From NCBI GenBank assembly GCA_910589195.1, contig CAJUTC010000028.1:1-44087 (forward strand): a DNA stretch of 44,087 nucleotides. The letters are read 5' to 3'. Made by a program: the position numbers and the translations under genes. Below, in pieces: positions 8,323 to 16,874 of this stretch. The DNA comes from an uncultured Lachnospiraceae bacterium. Lineage in GTDB: Bacteria; Bacillota; Clostridia; Lachnospirales; Lachnospiraceae. The notes under the pieces are model-generated. The model was not told the origin of the DNA. It saw only the letters and a program-made list of their open reading frames with translations, and made no database searches. Numbering within the stretch: the first letter of the stretch is position 1; every line of letters starts with the position of its first letter.

Positions 8323-9223
8323 ATATCAGCACATCAATAACCCACCCCGACAAAAACGCAAACATCATTGTAAGCAAAAGATACAGGAAAAACCGCTTTG
8401 CCCCTAACACGATCTTGACTGCTCCCAGATTGGTGATCTTTGTAGCCGGGCCGGTGATCATAAAAGCGGCGGCGCTGCCCATGCTCATCCCGTCTGCAAG
8501 CCATGCCCGCAGCAAAGGGATTGTCCCTCCGCCGCAGGCATAAAGGGGAACGCCGATGGTTGCAGCCATCAGAACCCCGAACCCACGGTTATCCCCAAAC
8601 AGATCCGCCACCACATTCGACGGCACATACCGTTGGAATACGGCAGACAACACAATCCCCAGAAGGAAATAAAAACCGGTCGCTTTAATATTCCTGCCTA
8701 GGTTTTTTAAAAACCGCGTCAGGATATTGGGATCGGTATCCCTGCTTTTTGGATTGTCAAACCCGGAAAAATCAAAGAAGTTTTTGTTCTTGTAAAACCA
8801 CCGCACCAGAAGCCCTGCCATAACCCCGCACAGAAAACAACAGAGGATCCGGATTACCAGAGCCGTTTCCCCAAGGGCAGCGCTGTACAAGATCAGCTGA
8901 GGATTTAAGAGGATGGAGCTTATCATAAACGCCGCCAGCCAGTCGTCCCGGATTCCACTCCTGGAAAATGACGCGGCGATGGGAATGGTGCCGTACATAC
9001 ACAGCGGGGAAGCAATCCCCAGGGCACTGGCGGCAGCGATTCCCGCCACGCCAAGCCGTTTTCCCTGGAGGGAGCAAAATGCCCCATGGATTCGATCTTT
9101 GGCGAAAACCGATACCATGCTTCCGATGACCATCCCCAGCACCCAGTACCGGAATATCTGGCTTAGCTGGATCGTAAAATAATACCAGAGATAAACCGCC
9201 TCACGGTGAATGATTTTATACAT
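8309..9223 (-). CDS. YraQ/ArsP-type (DUF318) permease
   Basis: 304 aa, ATG 9223 with AAAGGAG about 8 bases upstream. About eight hydrophobic segments occur in two similar halves. The first half has GIASPLCMYGTIPIAASF and the second GVPLYACGGGTIPLLRAWL: the duplicated P-x-C/G-x-G-T-x-P signature of the permease family that includes YraQ, ArsP and the SO_0444 metal-efflux group. Known members export trivalent organoarsenicals or metals. The Cys residues next to both signatures fit a thiophilic ligand. It follows the DUF362 lipoprotein remnant by 20 bases and was probably part of the operon beginning with the broken aldo/keto reductase. Confidence 0.85.
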   Translation of the reverse strand: MYKIIHREAVYLWYYFTIQLSQIFRYWVLGMVIGSMVSVFAKDRIHGAFCSLQGKRLGVAGIAAASALGIASPLCMYGTIPIAASFSRSGIRDDWLAAFMISSILLNPQLILYSAALGETALVIRILCCFLCGVMAGLLVRWFYKNKNFFDFSGFDNPKSRDTDPNILTRFLKNLGRNIKATGFYFLLGIVLSAVFQRYVPSNVVADLFGDNRGFGVLMAATIGVPLYACGGGTIPLLRAWLADGMSMGSAAAFMITGPATKITNLGAVKIVLGAKRFFLYLLLTMMFAFLSGWVIDVLIYEPI

Positions 9224-9243
9224 GGGCTGCTCCTTTTTTGGGG

Positions 9244-10366
9244 TTATTCATTCATGGCGATTAGCTCGTAACTTCTGCTTCCAAGGCCGATCTCCTGGGC
9301 GTGTTCCAGTGTATGCAGGCCATTAAGGGATTCGATCCGGTTCACTAAGGAAGAGCCATCCCCGTCTTTCTGGGCATAGATCAGATCGATGCAGGCCTGA
9401 TCCAGGGCTACTGGATCTGCTGACGCAAGGATTCCGATATCATGCATATCCGGCTCCGCCGGGTTCCCGTTGCAGTCACAATCTATGGAAAGACGGTTCA
9501 TTACATTGATATAGACAATGCGCTCTCCCTTCCCCAGATAGTCGGAAACCGATTTGCCCGCTTCTCCCATGGATTCCAGAAAGGCATCCTGTTCCCCTAC
9601 CCAGGGGCTGGTCATGCTATTGCCGCCGCTGTGGATCCAGCACTTCCCTTCACTGGATCCAAGGCCGATGGAGATATTTTTGATTGCGCCGCCAAATCCG
9701 GCCATAGCGTGGCCTTTAAAATGGGATAATACTACATAAGAGCTGTAATCTCCGAAATGGGCTCCTACAAAATTTTCGGTTAGCTGTGTGCCTCCCTCTA
9801 CCGGAATGGACATGGAGCCGTCCTCGTCCAATATCTGGAAGTCCGCAATGGCGGTAAAGCCATGATCCTCTGCTACCTGATAGTGCATAGTTTGTTTCAC
9901 TTCTGGAACCGCCATAAGCCGTATTGCACTCCACAATGGTTCCATCCACATGCTGAACCAGATCTTTTATCAGTTCCGGATCCAAGTAATTGCTGGCAGG
10001 CGGTTCCCCTGTGGAAAGCTTGACTGCCACCTTTCCATCCGGTTCCCATCCAAGGGCCTGGTAAACTGCCATCAATCCATTGGGACTGATATCTGTCGTC
10101 ATATAGACCGCCGCTGGAGCATCCTCTCCTTTTGCAACATCCGTTTCTGCAGGCTCTGCCTGGGCAGCGGCAGTTTCTGCTTCCGGGGATTCCGCCAATA
10201 CTTCCTCATCCGAAGGGGCGGCTTCTTCCGTTACTGATGTTCCTTCCTCCTGCTGTGTGGCTTTTGCATTGGGATTTTGCCCGGCTCTGGCTCCACTTTG
10301 ACACCCAGATAAAGCCAAAGTACCTATGGTAATCATTGATAACATAACGATAACGCTCTTTCTCAT
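9244..10366 (-). pseudogene. DUF362 domain lipoprotein, frameshifted
   Basis: The ATG at 10366 (AAGGAGG upstream) starts a lipoprotein signal ending LALSGCQS, then a long Ala/Glu/Thr linker and the start of DUF362 (VAVKLSTGEPPASNYLDPEL; TIVECNTAYGGSRSET). Near 9890-9900 the frame breaks by one base: the remainder (MHYQVAEDHGFTAIADFQIL; HFKGHAMAGFGGAIKNISIG; ASADPVALDQACIDLIY) continues in another frame to 9244. The combined product would be about 373 aa. DUF362 proteins are uncharacterised, often linked to Fe-S centres. A single-base indel could be a sequencing error or a young inactivation; the neighbouring gene is also broken, which favours real decay. Confidence 0.8.
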
Positions 10367-10420
10367 TTTGCTGCCTCCTTATGGCTACATATGTCTGGTA
10401 TCTGGCTCCGGCTGGCTGCA

Positions 10421-11065
10421 TCATGGCAGGCAGCCGCGCCAACTCTTTTTCATCAATCCCCGCAAAGCCGGATTTTCCTTTGAAAGTTCAGCGCCATTGC
10501 GCCAACTGCGCGAAGTGACACCTTCCATACTGGACATTCCGCTTAAGATCACCTGAACCTTTGGCAGGCTCTTCACCCACCGCAGCACCCAGAATGCCAT
10601 ACTCCAACGGGGATGGTCAGCCTTAAGCATTTCCTCCGCTTCACTGGAAAGTACTGCAAGCCTGCTCCCCGCGCCGGCTCCATAACCATGATGGGGATCT
10701 CCCTTTCCTCCAGCACGTTATATTCCTTTGCGGTGGTTTTGTGCTGCCAGTCAAAATAATTGAGCTGAAGCTGGGAGAAATCCCAATGATGATGGTCAGC
10801 CATCTTTATCAGCGCCTCCACACCGGCATGGGAAGAAAAGCCAAGATAGCGGATGCGGCCTGCCTTTTCTGTTTCAGGAAATATTCGATGCACCTGCTGT
10901 CCAGATAGTTCTGGCAGTTCTCGTCAAAGATGGCGTGAAGCAGATAAAAATCAATGTAGTCCGTCTGAAGACACTTAAGCTGTTTTTCAAAAACCGTCCG
11001 GTAAGCCGCATATTCCCTATGCCCAGCCGGGAAAGGGTTATGTCCTGAAATGGTTTGCCGATCAT
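10421..11065 (-). pseudogene. Aldo/keto reductase, multiply frameshifted and deleted
   Basis: Pieces of one aldo/keto reductase appear in order in different frames. MIGKPFQDITLSRLGIGNMR (from ATG 11065) is followed by a deletion, then FEKQLKCLQTDYIDFYLLHA with IFDENCQNYLDS, then GRIRYLGFSSHAGVEALIKM and PIMVMEPARGAG, and finally MLKADHPRWSMAFWVLRWVK with VQVILSGMSSMEGV to 10421. The missing piece after NMRL includes the catalytic Asp/Tyr segment, and the C-terminal ferredoxin-like part of clostridial homologues is absent. At least three frame breaks make a functional product impossible. Confidence 0.85.
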
Positions 11066-11196
11066 AGTGGTTTCCTCATTAATCCTCATGTTACGTATCG
11101 CCCTTCACCTTCGGTTTGGCAGCATATCGCCGGAAAGCATAAATCCTTTTGCGAGCGAATTTGTAAAAAGATTTCCGACTGTTTGACCCTGATATC

Positions 11197-11225
11197 ATTA
11201 TATTTTTATCTTTCATCTCCTGCAA
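11197..11225 (-). promoter_or_regulatory. Promoter of the AKR-DUF362-permease transcript
   Basis: On the minus strand, -35 TTGCAG (11220-11225), a 17-base spacer and -10 TATAAT (11197-11202). It lies about 130 bases upstream of the reductase ATG and faces away from the TetR gene. The still-intact permease may depend on it. Confidence 0.55.
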
Positions 11226-11333
11226 CACCATTTCACCGTGGTTTGTGGTTTATGCCACATATTAAGCGAAAAGGTGGCGCAACGTTTGCTCATTAGTAGG
11301 TTTAACGTCCGGATGTGAATTTAATTATGCTAT

Positions 11334-11381
11334 GTTGCGTATCCCACTTGGATAGATTATAATGTAAGTGGGATACGCAAC
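11334..11381 (+). promoter_or_regulatory. TetR-gene promoter embedded in a perfect 16-bp inverted repeat
   Basis: Arms GTTGCGTATCCCACTT (11334-11349) and AAGTGGGATACGCAAC (11366-11381) are exact reverse complements with 16 bases between. The promoter sits inside: -35 TTGCGT (11335-11340) in the left arm, 17-base spacer, -10 TATAAT (11358-11363) in the loop, and the right arm across the expected start site. This placement suits autorepression by the downstream TetR protein. A role as an RNA hairpin cannot be excluded. Confidence 0.75.
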
Positions 11382-11456
11382 GCTAAATTTACAAAACGCA
11401 GGGTTTGTGCCACAATTATGTAAAACGTAGAGCAAACCGGAGCTGGAGGTTTCAAC

Positions 11457-12020
11457 GTGACAAATTCAAGAAAAGAGGATCTGCGTGTGCGCCGTACGAA
11501 AGAATCCATCCGCAAAGCTTTTGAAGAAATGATTTGCGAGATGGATTATGAACAGATTTCCATCAAGGAACTGACAAAACGCGCAAATATTAACCGGAAA
11601 ACGTTTTATTTGCACTACAATTCACTAGATGACCTTCTTAAGGAGATGCAGAACGAATTGGCACAGGCATTTATCGAACGGACGAAAGGGCTTGAGCGTC
11701 CCCGTGACCTGGATAAGATCACACGGGAATTTTTTCTGTCCCATGAGGAATTAGGGAAACTTGGAGAGCGGATCACCTGCGGCGGAAGTTACCATTACAT
11801 AAGCCGCAGGATCACCAACGATATTATGGGGCAGGTCTGGAAGGAAGATCAAAATGGCTCCCTGAACCCCTATATCCCAAATATCTATATGGCATATGTT
11901 TCGCAAAGCACGCTTGCCATTTATAAGCAGTGGGTTGCCGATGGGAAAAAGCTACCTCTTGAAGACATCATCCAGATTGCGATAAAACTGGTATGTAATG
12001 GGGCAAACAGTTTGATGTAA
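11457..12020 (+). CDS. TetR/AcrR family transcriptional regulator
   Basis: 187 aa, starting with GTG at 11457 (GGAGG 7 bases upstream). Residues about 10-57 form the TetR helix-turn-helix: TKESIRKAFEEMICEMDYEQ followed by ISIKELTKRANINRKTFYLHY, with the characteristic F-Y-x-H-Y. The C-terminal two thirds are the usual ligand-binding helical region, of TetR_C group type found in Firmicutes. It is the only intact plus-strand gene between 5 and 26 kb and is divergent from the reductase/DUF362/permease genes, its most likely targets besides itself. The embedded inverted repeat at its own promoter supports autoregulation. The ligand is unknown. Confidence 0.88.
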   Translation: MTNSRKEDLRVRRTKESIRKAFEEMICEMDYEQISIKELTKRANINRKTFYLHYNSLDDLLKEMQNELAQAFIERTKGLERPRDLDKITREFFLSHEELGKLGERITCGGSYHYISRRITNDIMGQVWKEDQNGSLNPYIPNIYMAYVSQSTLAIYKQWVADGKKLPLEDIIQIAIKLVCNGANSLM

Positions 12021-12354
12021 GAGGTTTTGCCAGTCGTAGAAGCTCCGCCTTGGTGATGTGTTTGTGTTTTTTATCAGTCTTAATAGAACTCAGCCAGTTC
12101 TTGTTATCTTCATTCTACCATCTACTGTATTATTTTTCAAATACCTGAACCGTATGGATGCGTATGCCTGCAGAGCATAAAAGCTGCCATTCGTTTTTCA
12201 CCCTGGGTTATAAAAACTTAGATCATTTCGAAACTCCTTTGCGGGAAACGGGGATTGGTCGAAACAGACCAAAAGGGCAAATGCCACTTAAGAAAGTAAG
12301 CTGAATTACAGAAAACAGTGTGAAAAAACTGTAAAGTGATTTCCTTTAAATCAT
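12021..12354. other. Gene-free stretch
   Basis: No supported gene in about 330 bases. On the minus strand a short open stretch near 12020-12110 reads HKHITKAELLRLAKPL. It faintly resembles the C-terminus of sugar-phosphate nucleotidyltransferases but is too short and has no upstream remainder, so it is not annotated. No strong terminator with a T-run was found after the TetR gene. Confidence 0.4.
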
Positions 12355-12729
12355 CTATTTCAGAGCCACAAATTTCGCGTCTTCTTCTTTGAAATAGTCT
12401 TCCATGCTGCTGCTAAATCCGCTCGCTTTCCATGCTTGTTCAAACGTGATATCGTTTGTGTTGCTTAAAAAGATAAAAGTACTATCGTTCGCCGCGCCGC
12501 CCATTCTTCCTGTAATTTCCAATCTGTATTGATAGGAATGCTGATCGGTTTTCCAAGTTCCGTCACTCATTTTATAATACTTAACCATAGTAACTAATTC
12601 GTTATCTTCAAAAGCGCTGCCGGAGTCAGTAACCTCATAAACCTTAACCACAAATGGTTCTTTTTGCGAACATCCAAACAGGCCAAATATCATAAGTACA
12701 ATCAATGCTGTTCTGATTATATGTTTCAA
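12355..12729 (-). CDS. Small lipoprotein of unknown function
   Basis: 124 aa with a TTG start at 12729 and GGAGG about 10 bases upstream. The N-terminus is a lipoprotein signal (IIRTALIVLMIFGLFGCSQK) with lipidation at the Cys near residue 20. The mature part of about 100 residues is soluble and mixed alpha/beta in look (VVKVYEVTDSGSAF; YQYRLEITGRMGGAANDSTF) and ends with a helical, charged tail. It resembles many short clostridial lipoproteins with no assigned role. It stands alone, about 340 bases from the TetR gene and 730 bases from the deaminase gene. Confidence 0.75.
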   Translation of the reverse strand: MKHIIRTALIVLMIFGLFGCSQKEPFVVKVYEVTDSGSAFEDNELVTMVKYYKMSDGTWKTDQHSYQYRLEITGRMGGAANDSTFIFLSNTNDITFEQAWKASGFSSSMEDYFKEEDAKFVALK

Positions 12730-13456
12730 AAATTCTGCACCTCCAACTTTTTGGTATCCATCTGCACGGCTGCTATTTTGTATGTCCTCATTTCATTCAT
12801 CTCCTTCCGGAATTACAAATATTTATTCCTCTTTTTGATTGCCATGTTCCCATGACACAAGTATAACGCCAAACGCCGCTCTTGTCTTCCAGTTCCTAAT
12901 TCAGCGGCAGTACTACTGGTACTGGCACCGGCATGTACTGGACGCAATGTGGCTTGTTCGGAAAATGAAAGCACAGGCAGCTTCCCAATTACCTAAAACA
13001 GTACCGCTGTCAACAGAACGGATGCTCGTTTCCCTGTACAGCGGTACTTAGCCGTTTCTCTTTTCAATATGTCCTCTAATACCACCTCATAAGCGGCAAA
13101 GTCATTGCCAATGTTATAATGGCTTTGCTCTTGTATTCCTTCTGTCCTATTTTCACACAGAAAGGGTATTGGTCGAATTTTTTCAAAAAGGCACTAAAAC
13201 GTTTTCTTTTAAACATATCGTTTCTCCATTTTCGCTTATTGTTTTTTGAACAGAATTTATTCCCTCTAAGCAGTAACCATCCGGACGGGGGATGCCCTTG
13301 TCCGTCTGAACACCTACCTTTATTGTCAATTCTTCTACATTTTTTCATTTTTATAAGTTCATCTGTTTTTCTTTTTTCAAAAGAAAGCGGCGGCTTTAAA
13401 TTGATAACTTCAAAACCGCCGTAAGGCTGCATATAGTTTTCTTAGGTGCGCGACAA
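12730..13456. other. Long intergenic stretch with one strong inverted repeat
   Basis: No gene could be supported. Open frames occur on both strands over 13076-13432, but none has a convincing start, ribosome site or recognisable domain. An 11-bp perfect inverted repeat AGTACCGCTGT (13000-13010)/ACAGCGGTACT (13038-13048) with a 27-base loop is the clearest structure. A terminator-like hairpin for the deaminase operon occupies 13379-13420. Confidence 0.5.
13379..13420 (-). terminator. Probable terminator after the nucleoside-salvage operon
   Basis: On the minus strand, GGCGGTTTT (13412-13420) pairs with AAAGCCGCC (13389-13397) with one G-U pair, followed by the moderately T-rich GCTTTCTTTTG. 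It starts about 36 bases past the deaminase stop. Confidence 0.5.
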
Positions 13457-14731
13457 TTATTTCATCCGCTCAATGATTGCGTTTGCTTTCTGATAAATCT
13501 CCTCTGGATCCCCATGGATATGAAACTGATGGTTCTCATAGAGAATCCGGCCATTGATCATAGTAAGGTCTACATTCTGCTTACTGCCGCTGTAAACGAT
13601 ATTGTTCACCAGATGATTCAAGGGCTGCATATTGGGCTGGTGAAGGTCAATCATAATCAAGTCCGCCAGTTTCCCGACTGCCAGGCAGTCACAGTCTGCC
13701 AGTCCCATGGCTCTTGCGCCGCCTGACGCGGCCATCTGGAGAACCCTCTCCCCTGGCACGGCAGCGGCATTCTCCTCTTTCAGCTTCGCAAGGCCGGTAA
13801 CCAGAAACATTTCCCGGAACATATCCAGACAGTTATTGCTGGCCGGGCCGTCAGTTCCGATGGCCAGGTTAATGCCCCGCTCCATCATATCCGTAATCCG
13901 GGCAATACCGCTTGCCAGCTTAGTATTGGATCCGGGATTGGTTACTGCCGATAAACCACGCTGTTTAAAAATATCCAAATCTTCGTTGGTCATATGCACA
14001 CAGTGGTAGCCACCGCCGCCATATTGAAAGATGCCAAGGGAATCCAGGTATGCGGTTGGCGTTTTGCCGTGGCGTCCGATACACTCCTCTACTTCACGGC
14101 GGGTTTCCGAATTATGGGAATAAACCGGGGCCTGGTACTTCTCTGCCAATGCGGCAACCCCCTTTAACCGTTCCTCTGACGTGGTGTATTCCGCATGGAA
14201 CCCCAGGCAGTACCGAATTAATTCATGATACTGATTGTAGGTCAGATAATCCTTTTCCAGCTCATCAAGGGAGGAAACGAAATCATTCAGCCCGCTGACC
14301 ATCACCGTGCGGAAGCCGCATTCTATGGATGCTTTCGCAATCATCTCCGGGTGGAAATACATATCAAAGTTGGCTGTGATTCCGCTGGTTAAGTATTCCA
14401 GGATAGCAAGCTTGGAAAGCCAGTAAATATCTTCCGGCGTCAGCTTTGCCTCCATGGGAAATACCTGCTGGTTCAGCCACTCCTGGAGCGGCAGATCATC
14501 TGCGTAACTGCGGAGGAAAGTCATGGCGGAATGGGTGTGGGCATTCTTAAAACCTGGCATTAAAAGGTTGCCCTTCGCGTCGATCTCCCGATCCCAGGAA
14601 AGCTTAGGAAGGTCTGCTGGGGCCGGGCCAATATGGGTAATTTTATTTCCCTCCACCCAAAGCTCCCCGGTTATAATTTCGGTACTGTTATTTAAGGCCA
14701 GGATTCTTGCGTGATAAAAACGAATATTCAT
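13457..14731 (-). CDS. mtaD: Amidohydrolase, 5'-methylthioadenosine/S-adenosylhomocysteine (5'-deoxyadenosine) deaminase type
   Basis: 424 aa, typical for the MTA/SAH deaminase branch of the amidohydrolase superfamily. Metal ligands are visible: H65 and H67 (NAHTHSAM), H206 (YSHNSE), D294 (IGTDGPASNN), with E209 and H243/H246 (YHCVHMT) as catalytic candidates. The reaction would be deamination of the adenine ring of MTA, 5'-deoxyadenosine or SAH to the inosine analogue. It follows two nucleoside-type ABC permease genes by 2 bases and is the last gene of the locus. Related TrzN/AtzB-type enzymes share these motifs, so the nucleoside substrate is inferred from context with MtnA and a phosphorylase. 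The inosine product would suit the PNP-family phosphorylase encoded upstream. Confidence 0.85.
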   Translation of the reverse strand: MNIRFYHARILALNNSTEIITGELWVEGNKITHIGPAPADLPKLSWDREIDAKGNLLMPGFKNAHTHSAMTFLRSYADDLPLQEWLNQQVFPMEAKLTPEDIYWLSKLAILEYLTSGITANFDMYFHPEMIAKASIECGFRTVMVSGLNDFVSSLDELEKDYLTYNQYHELIRYCLGFHAEYTTSEERLKGVAALAEKYQAPVYSHNSETRREVEECIGRHGKTPTAYLDSLGIFQYGGGGYHCVHMTNEDLDIFKQRGLSAVTNPGSNTKLASGIARITDMMERGINLAIGTDGPASNNCLDMFREMFLVTGLAKLKEENAAAVPGERVLQMAASGGARAMGLADCDCLAVGKLADLIMIDLHQPNMQPLNHLVNNIVYSGSKQNVDLTMINGRILYENHQFHIHGDPEEIYQKANAIIERMK

Positions 14732-14733
14732 AA

Positions 14734-15693
14734 CTACCTCTTTCCTTTATCATAGATTTCTCCAAGAGCACGGGGCGCGCGGTTATATTTGGAGAAGAAA
14801 ATCAGTAAAAGCAGCGTCACCACATAGGGCAGGGTCATCACCAGATCGGAATAGCTGCTTGGCATCTGCAGTTTCTGTACTAAGTAATATCCGCCGGAAC
14901 GGGCAAAGCCAAACAAAAGGCAGGAACCCAGAGTGGGGAGGATCGTCCAGTTTCCGAAAATCAGAGCCGCAATGGCCAGATAACCGTAGCCCACGTAAAT
15001 GCTGGAGGAAAAATTAGCAGAAATGGAATAGGCGAAGCTAATTCCCGCAAGGCCGGATAAGCCGCCAGATACCATAACCGCAATCAGGCGGATTTTCGCC
15101 ACCTCCACGCCGGCAGCGTCTACCGCATGGGGATTATCCCCACAGGCCCGCAGGTTCATGCCATAGCGTGTCTTATACATTACATACCAGGCGATCACAG
15201 CCACCCCGATGATAATCAGCTCAAAGGGATACATATCCTTAAACACAGCACCCAGCACCGGGATCTGGCTAAGTCCTGGGACGGTATATTTTGCGGATAC
15301 CCCCAGTACGAATTTATCGGAAGCCGCCCCGAACACGCTGCGGTTTAAAAATTTTGTCAAAAACGCGGTCAATGCCATTGCAAGAATATTAATCACTACA
15401 CCGCTGATCGTCTGATTTGCCTTAAAGCGGATACACAGTAGAGCATGGAGAAGGGAATATCCCATGCCTCCAAGAACGGCAAACAGCATGGCCAGATAAT
15501 AGGGAACTTGGGAACTTCCGGAGAATGTGGCCGCCGCCAGCACTGCGGCCAGTGCGCCGGTAAAGGCTCCCACCCCCTGCAGGCCCTCCAAGGCCAGATT
15601 GGTGATACCGCTTTTCTCACTGTAAATCCCGCCGATTGCCATAATAAATAAGGGCAGGGAAAAGGACAATCCATCTATGATAATTCGTTCCAT
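14734..15693 (-). CDS. Nucleoside-type ABC transporter permease (second subunit)
   Basis: 319 aa with about eight to nine hydrophobic segments, of the BPD_transp_2 permease family. The conserved start (SLPLFIMAIGGIYSEKSGIT then NLALEGLQGVGAF) and the cytoplasmic loop RYGMNLRACGDNPHAVDAAG are typical of the smaller permease in BMP-dependent nucleoside importers (YufQ/NupC-type). Its ATG shares a base with the stop of the preceding permease (TGATG), so subunit synthesis is coupled. It forms the membrane channel together with the 393-aa permease and is expected to receive ligand from the BMP lipoprotein encoded at 18882-20105. Confidence 0.9.
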   Translation of the reverse strand: MERIIIDGLSFSLPLFIMAIGGIYSEKSGITNLALEGLQGVGAFTGALAAVLAAATFSGSSQVPYYLAMLFAVLGGMGYSLLHALLCIRFKANQTISGVVINILAMALTAFLTKFLNRSVFGAASDKFVLGVSAKYTVPGLSQIPVLGAVFKDMYPFELIIIGVAVIAWYVMYKTRYGMNLRACGDNPHAVDAAGVEVAKIRLIAVMVSGGLSGLAGISFAYSISANFSSSIYVGYGYLAIAALIFGNWTILPTLGSCLLFGFARSGGYYLVQKLQMPSSYSDLVMTLPYVVTLLLLIFFSKYNRAPRALGEIYDKGKR

Positions 15694-16874
15694 CAGCCGT
15701 TCCCCCTTTCCGTAGGATTCTGGTTCTTCTCTGCCAGGTTCCGCTCCTCTTCCGCAAGCTCATCCTGGAAGGATTTTACCTTGTACTGGATAAATGCACC
15801 GCAGGCGGCAAACAGCAGGATTACGCCAGTGATTACCGAGGCGATTTCCGATTCCAGGCCAGAGGCAGAGTTCATGTAGGTACTTCCTTTGCTGATTACA
15901 GTAATCAGGAAAGAGGAAAAGATAATGCCGATAGGATTGCTGTTTGCCAGCAGCGATACGGCGATGGCGTCAAAGCCGGTGCTGGGCAGTACCTTGGGCT
16001 GGATGGATCCAAAATATCCTAAGTAGTAGGTAACTCCTGCCAGGCCTGCCAGGGCGCCGGAAAACAACATGGACAAAATAATATTTCTGCCTACATTGAT
16101 GCCGGCATAGCGGGCGGCATTACGGCTGGTTCCCACACATTTTAGCTCATAGCCGAAGGCAGTGCGGTCCAGAAGAAATTTCACCAGAAATGCCGTGATA
16201 ATTGCCAGAAGGATACACAGGGGAATATCCATTTTTAAGTTCCCCACCAGGGTATCCATCATGGACAGCCTGGCCTCTTTTGAAACCGCGTTGGACTGGC
16301 GGGAAACGGGGTTTACATAGTAGGTATTGATAAAAAAGCTGATTACATACTGAGCAATGTAGTTAATCATAATGGAGGATACCACTTCATTAATATTGAA
16401 CTGGTATTTTAACCAGCCGATCAGGCCGCCTACCAGAGCACCGATGAAAATGCCTGCAACCAGCACCAGCGGCTTGGCTAACGGTGCGCTTAAGGAGCTG
16501 TAGCCGATGGTAAGGGTGGCGATAAAACCGGCGGTCAGCATCTGGCCGGATACGCCGATGTTAAACAGGCCGGCCCGAAGGGCTACCGCTACGGACAGGG
16601 AAGCGAAAAGCATGGGCGTCCAGGCGTTCATAAAGCTGGTGAAATCCGTAAGGATGTTTTTGTAGCCGGCGTAAGATGCCTTGGGCAAAAGGCCGGAGCC
16701 CTGGAGTAAATTCTGGTAGGCGATTAGCGGATTCTTGCCCTGGAACAGGATAATCACCGCTCCGGCCAGAAGGCTTAAAAGAATCGCGAACATGGGGATG
16801 GTGACTGCCTGGTAGCGTTCATTGCCAAGGAGTCGGACCATGCCCCGCTTTATGGTATGTTTAGTTTTCCCCAT
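15693..16874 (-). CDS. Nucleoside-type ABC transporter permease (first subunit)
   Basis: 393 aa, BPD_transp_2 family, the larger permease of BMP-type nucleoside importers (YufP-like). Features include a first helix region (TIPMFAILLSLLAGAVIILF), the RAGLFNIGVSGQMLTAGF segment typical of the family, the loop FGYELKCVGTSRNAARYAGI that contacts the ATPase, and a charged cytoplasmic tail (DELAEEERNLAEKNQN). The start ATG at 16874 overlaps the last 14 bases of the ATPase gene. It works with the 319-aa permease as a heterodimer. Confidence 0.9.
   Translation of the reverse strand: MGKTKHTIKRGMVRLLGNERYQAVTIPMFAILLSLLAGAVIILFQGKNPLIAYQNLLQGSGLLPKASYAGYKNILTDFTSFMNAWTPMLFASLSVAVALRAGLFNIGVSGQMLTAGFIATLTIGYSSLSAPLAKPLVLVAGIFIGALVGGLIGWLKYQFNINEVVSSIMINYIAQYVISFFINTYYVNPVSRQSNAVSKEARLSMMDTLVGNLKMDIPLCILLAIITAFLVKFLLDRTAFGYELKCVGTSRNAARYAGINVGRNIILSMLFSGALAGLAGVTYYLGYFGSIQPKVLPSTGFDAIAVSLLANSNPIGIIFSSFLITVISKGSTYMNSASGLESEIASVITGVILLFAACGAFIQYKVKSFQDELAEEERNLAEKNQNPTERGNG

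Noticed and set aside
12020..12115. Minus-strand stretch HKHITKAELLRLAKPL as the tail of a sugar nucleotidyltransferase
   Set aside because: It is only about 35 codons, has no preceding domain in any frame, and overlaps the TetR 3' end; similarity is too weak.
12839..13051. Plus-strand 70-codon frame containing the 13000-13048 inverted repeat
   Set aside because: No ribosome site or protein similarity; codon content looks like chance.
13076..13432. Minus-strand 118-codon frame after the deaminase gene (and an opposite 101-codon frame)
   Set aside because: No ribosome site, no recognisable domain, odd composition, and it overlaps the likely operon terminator.
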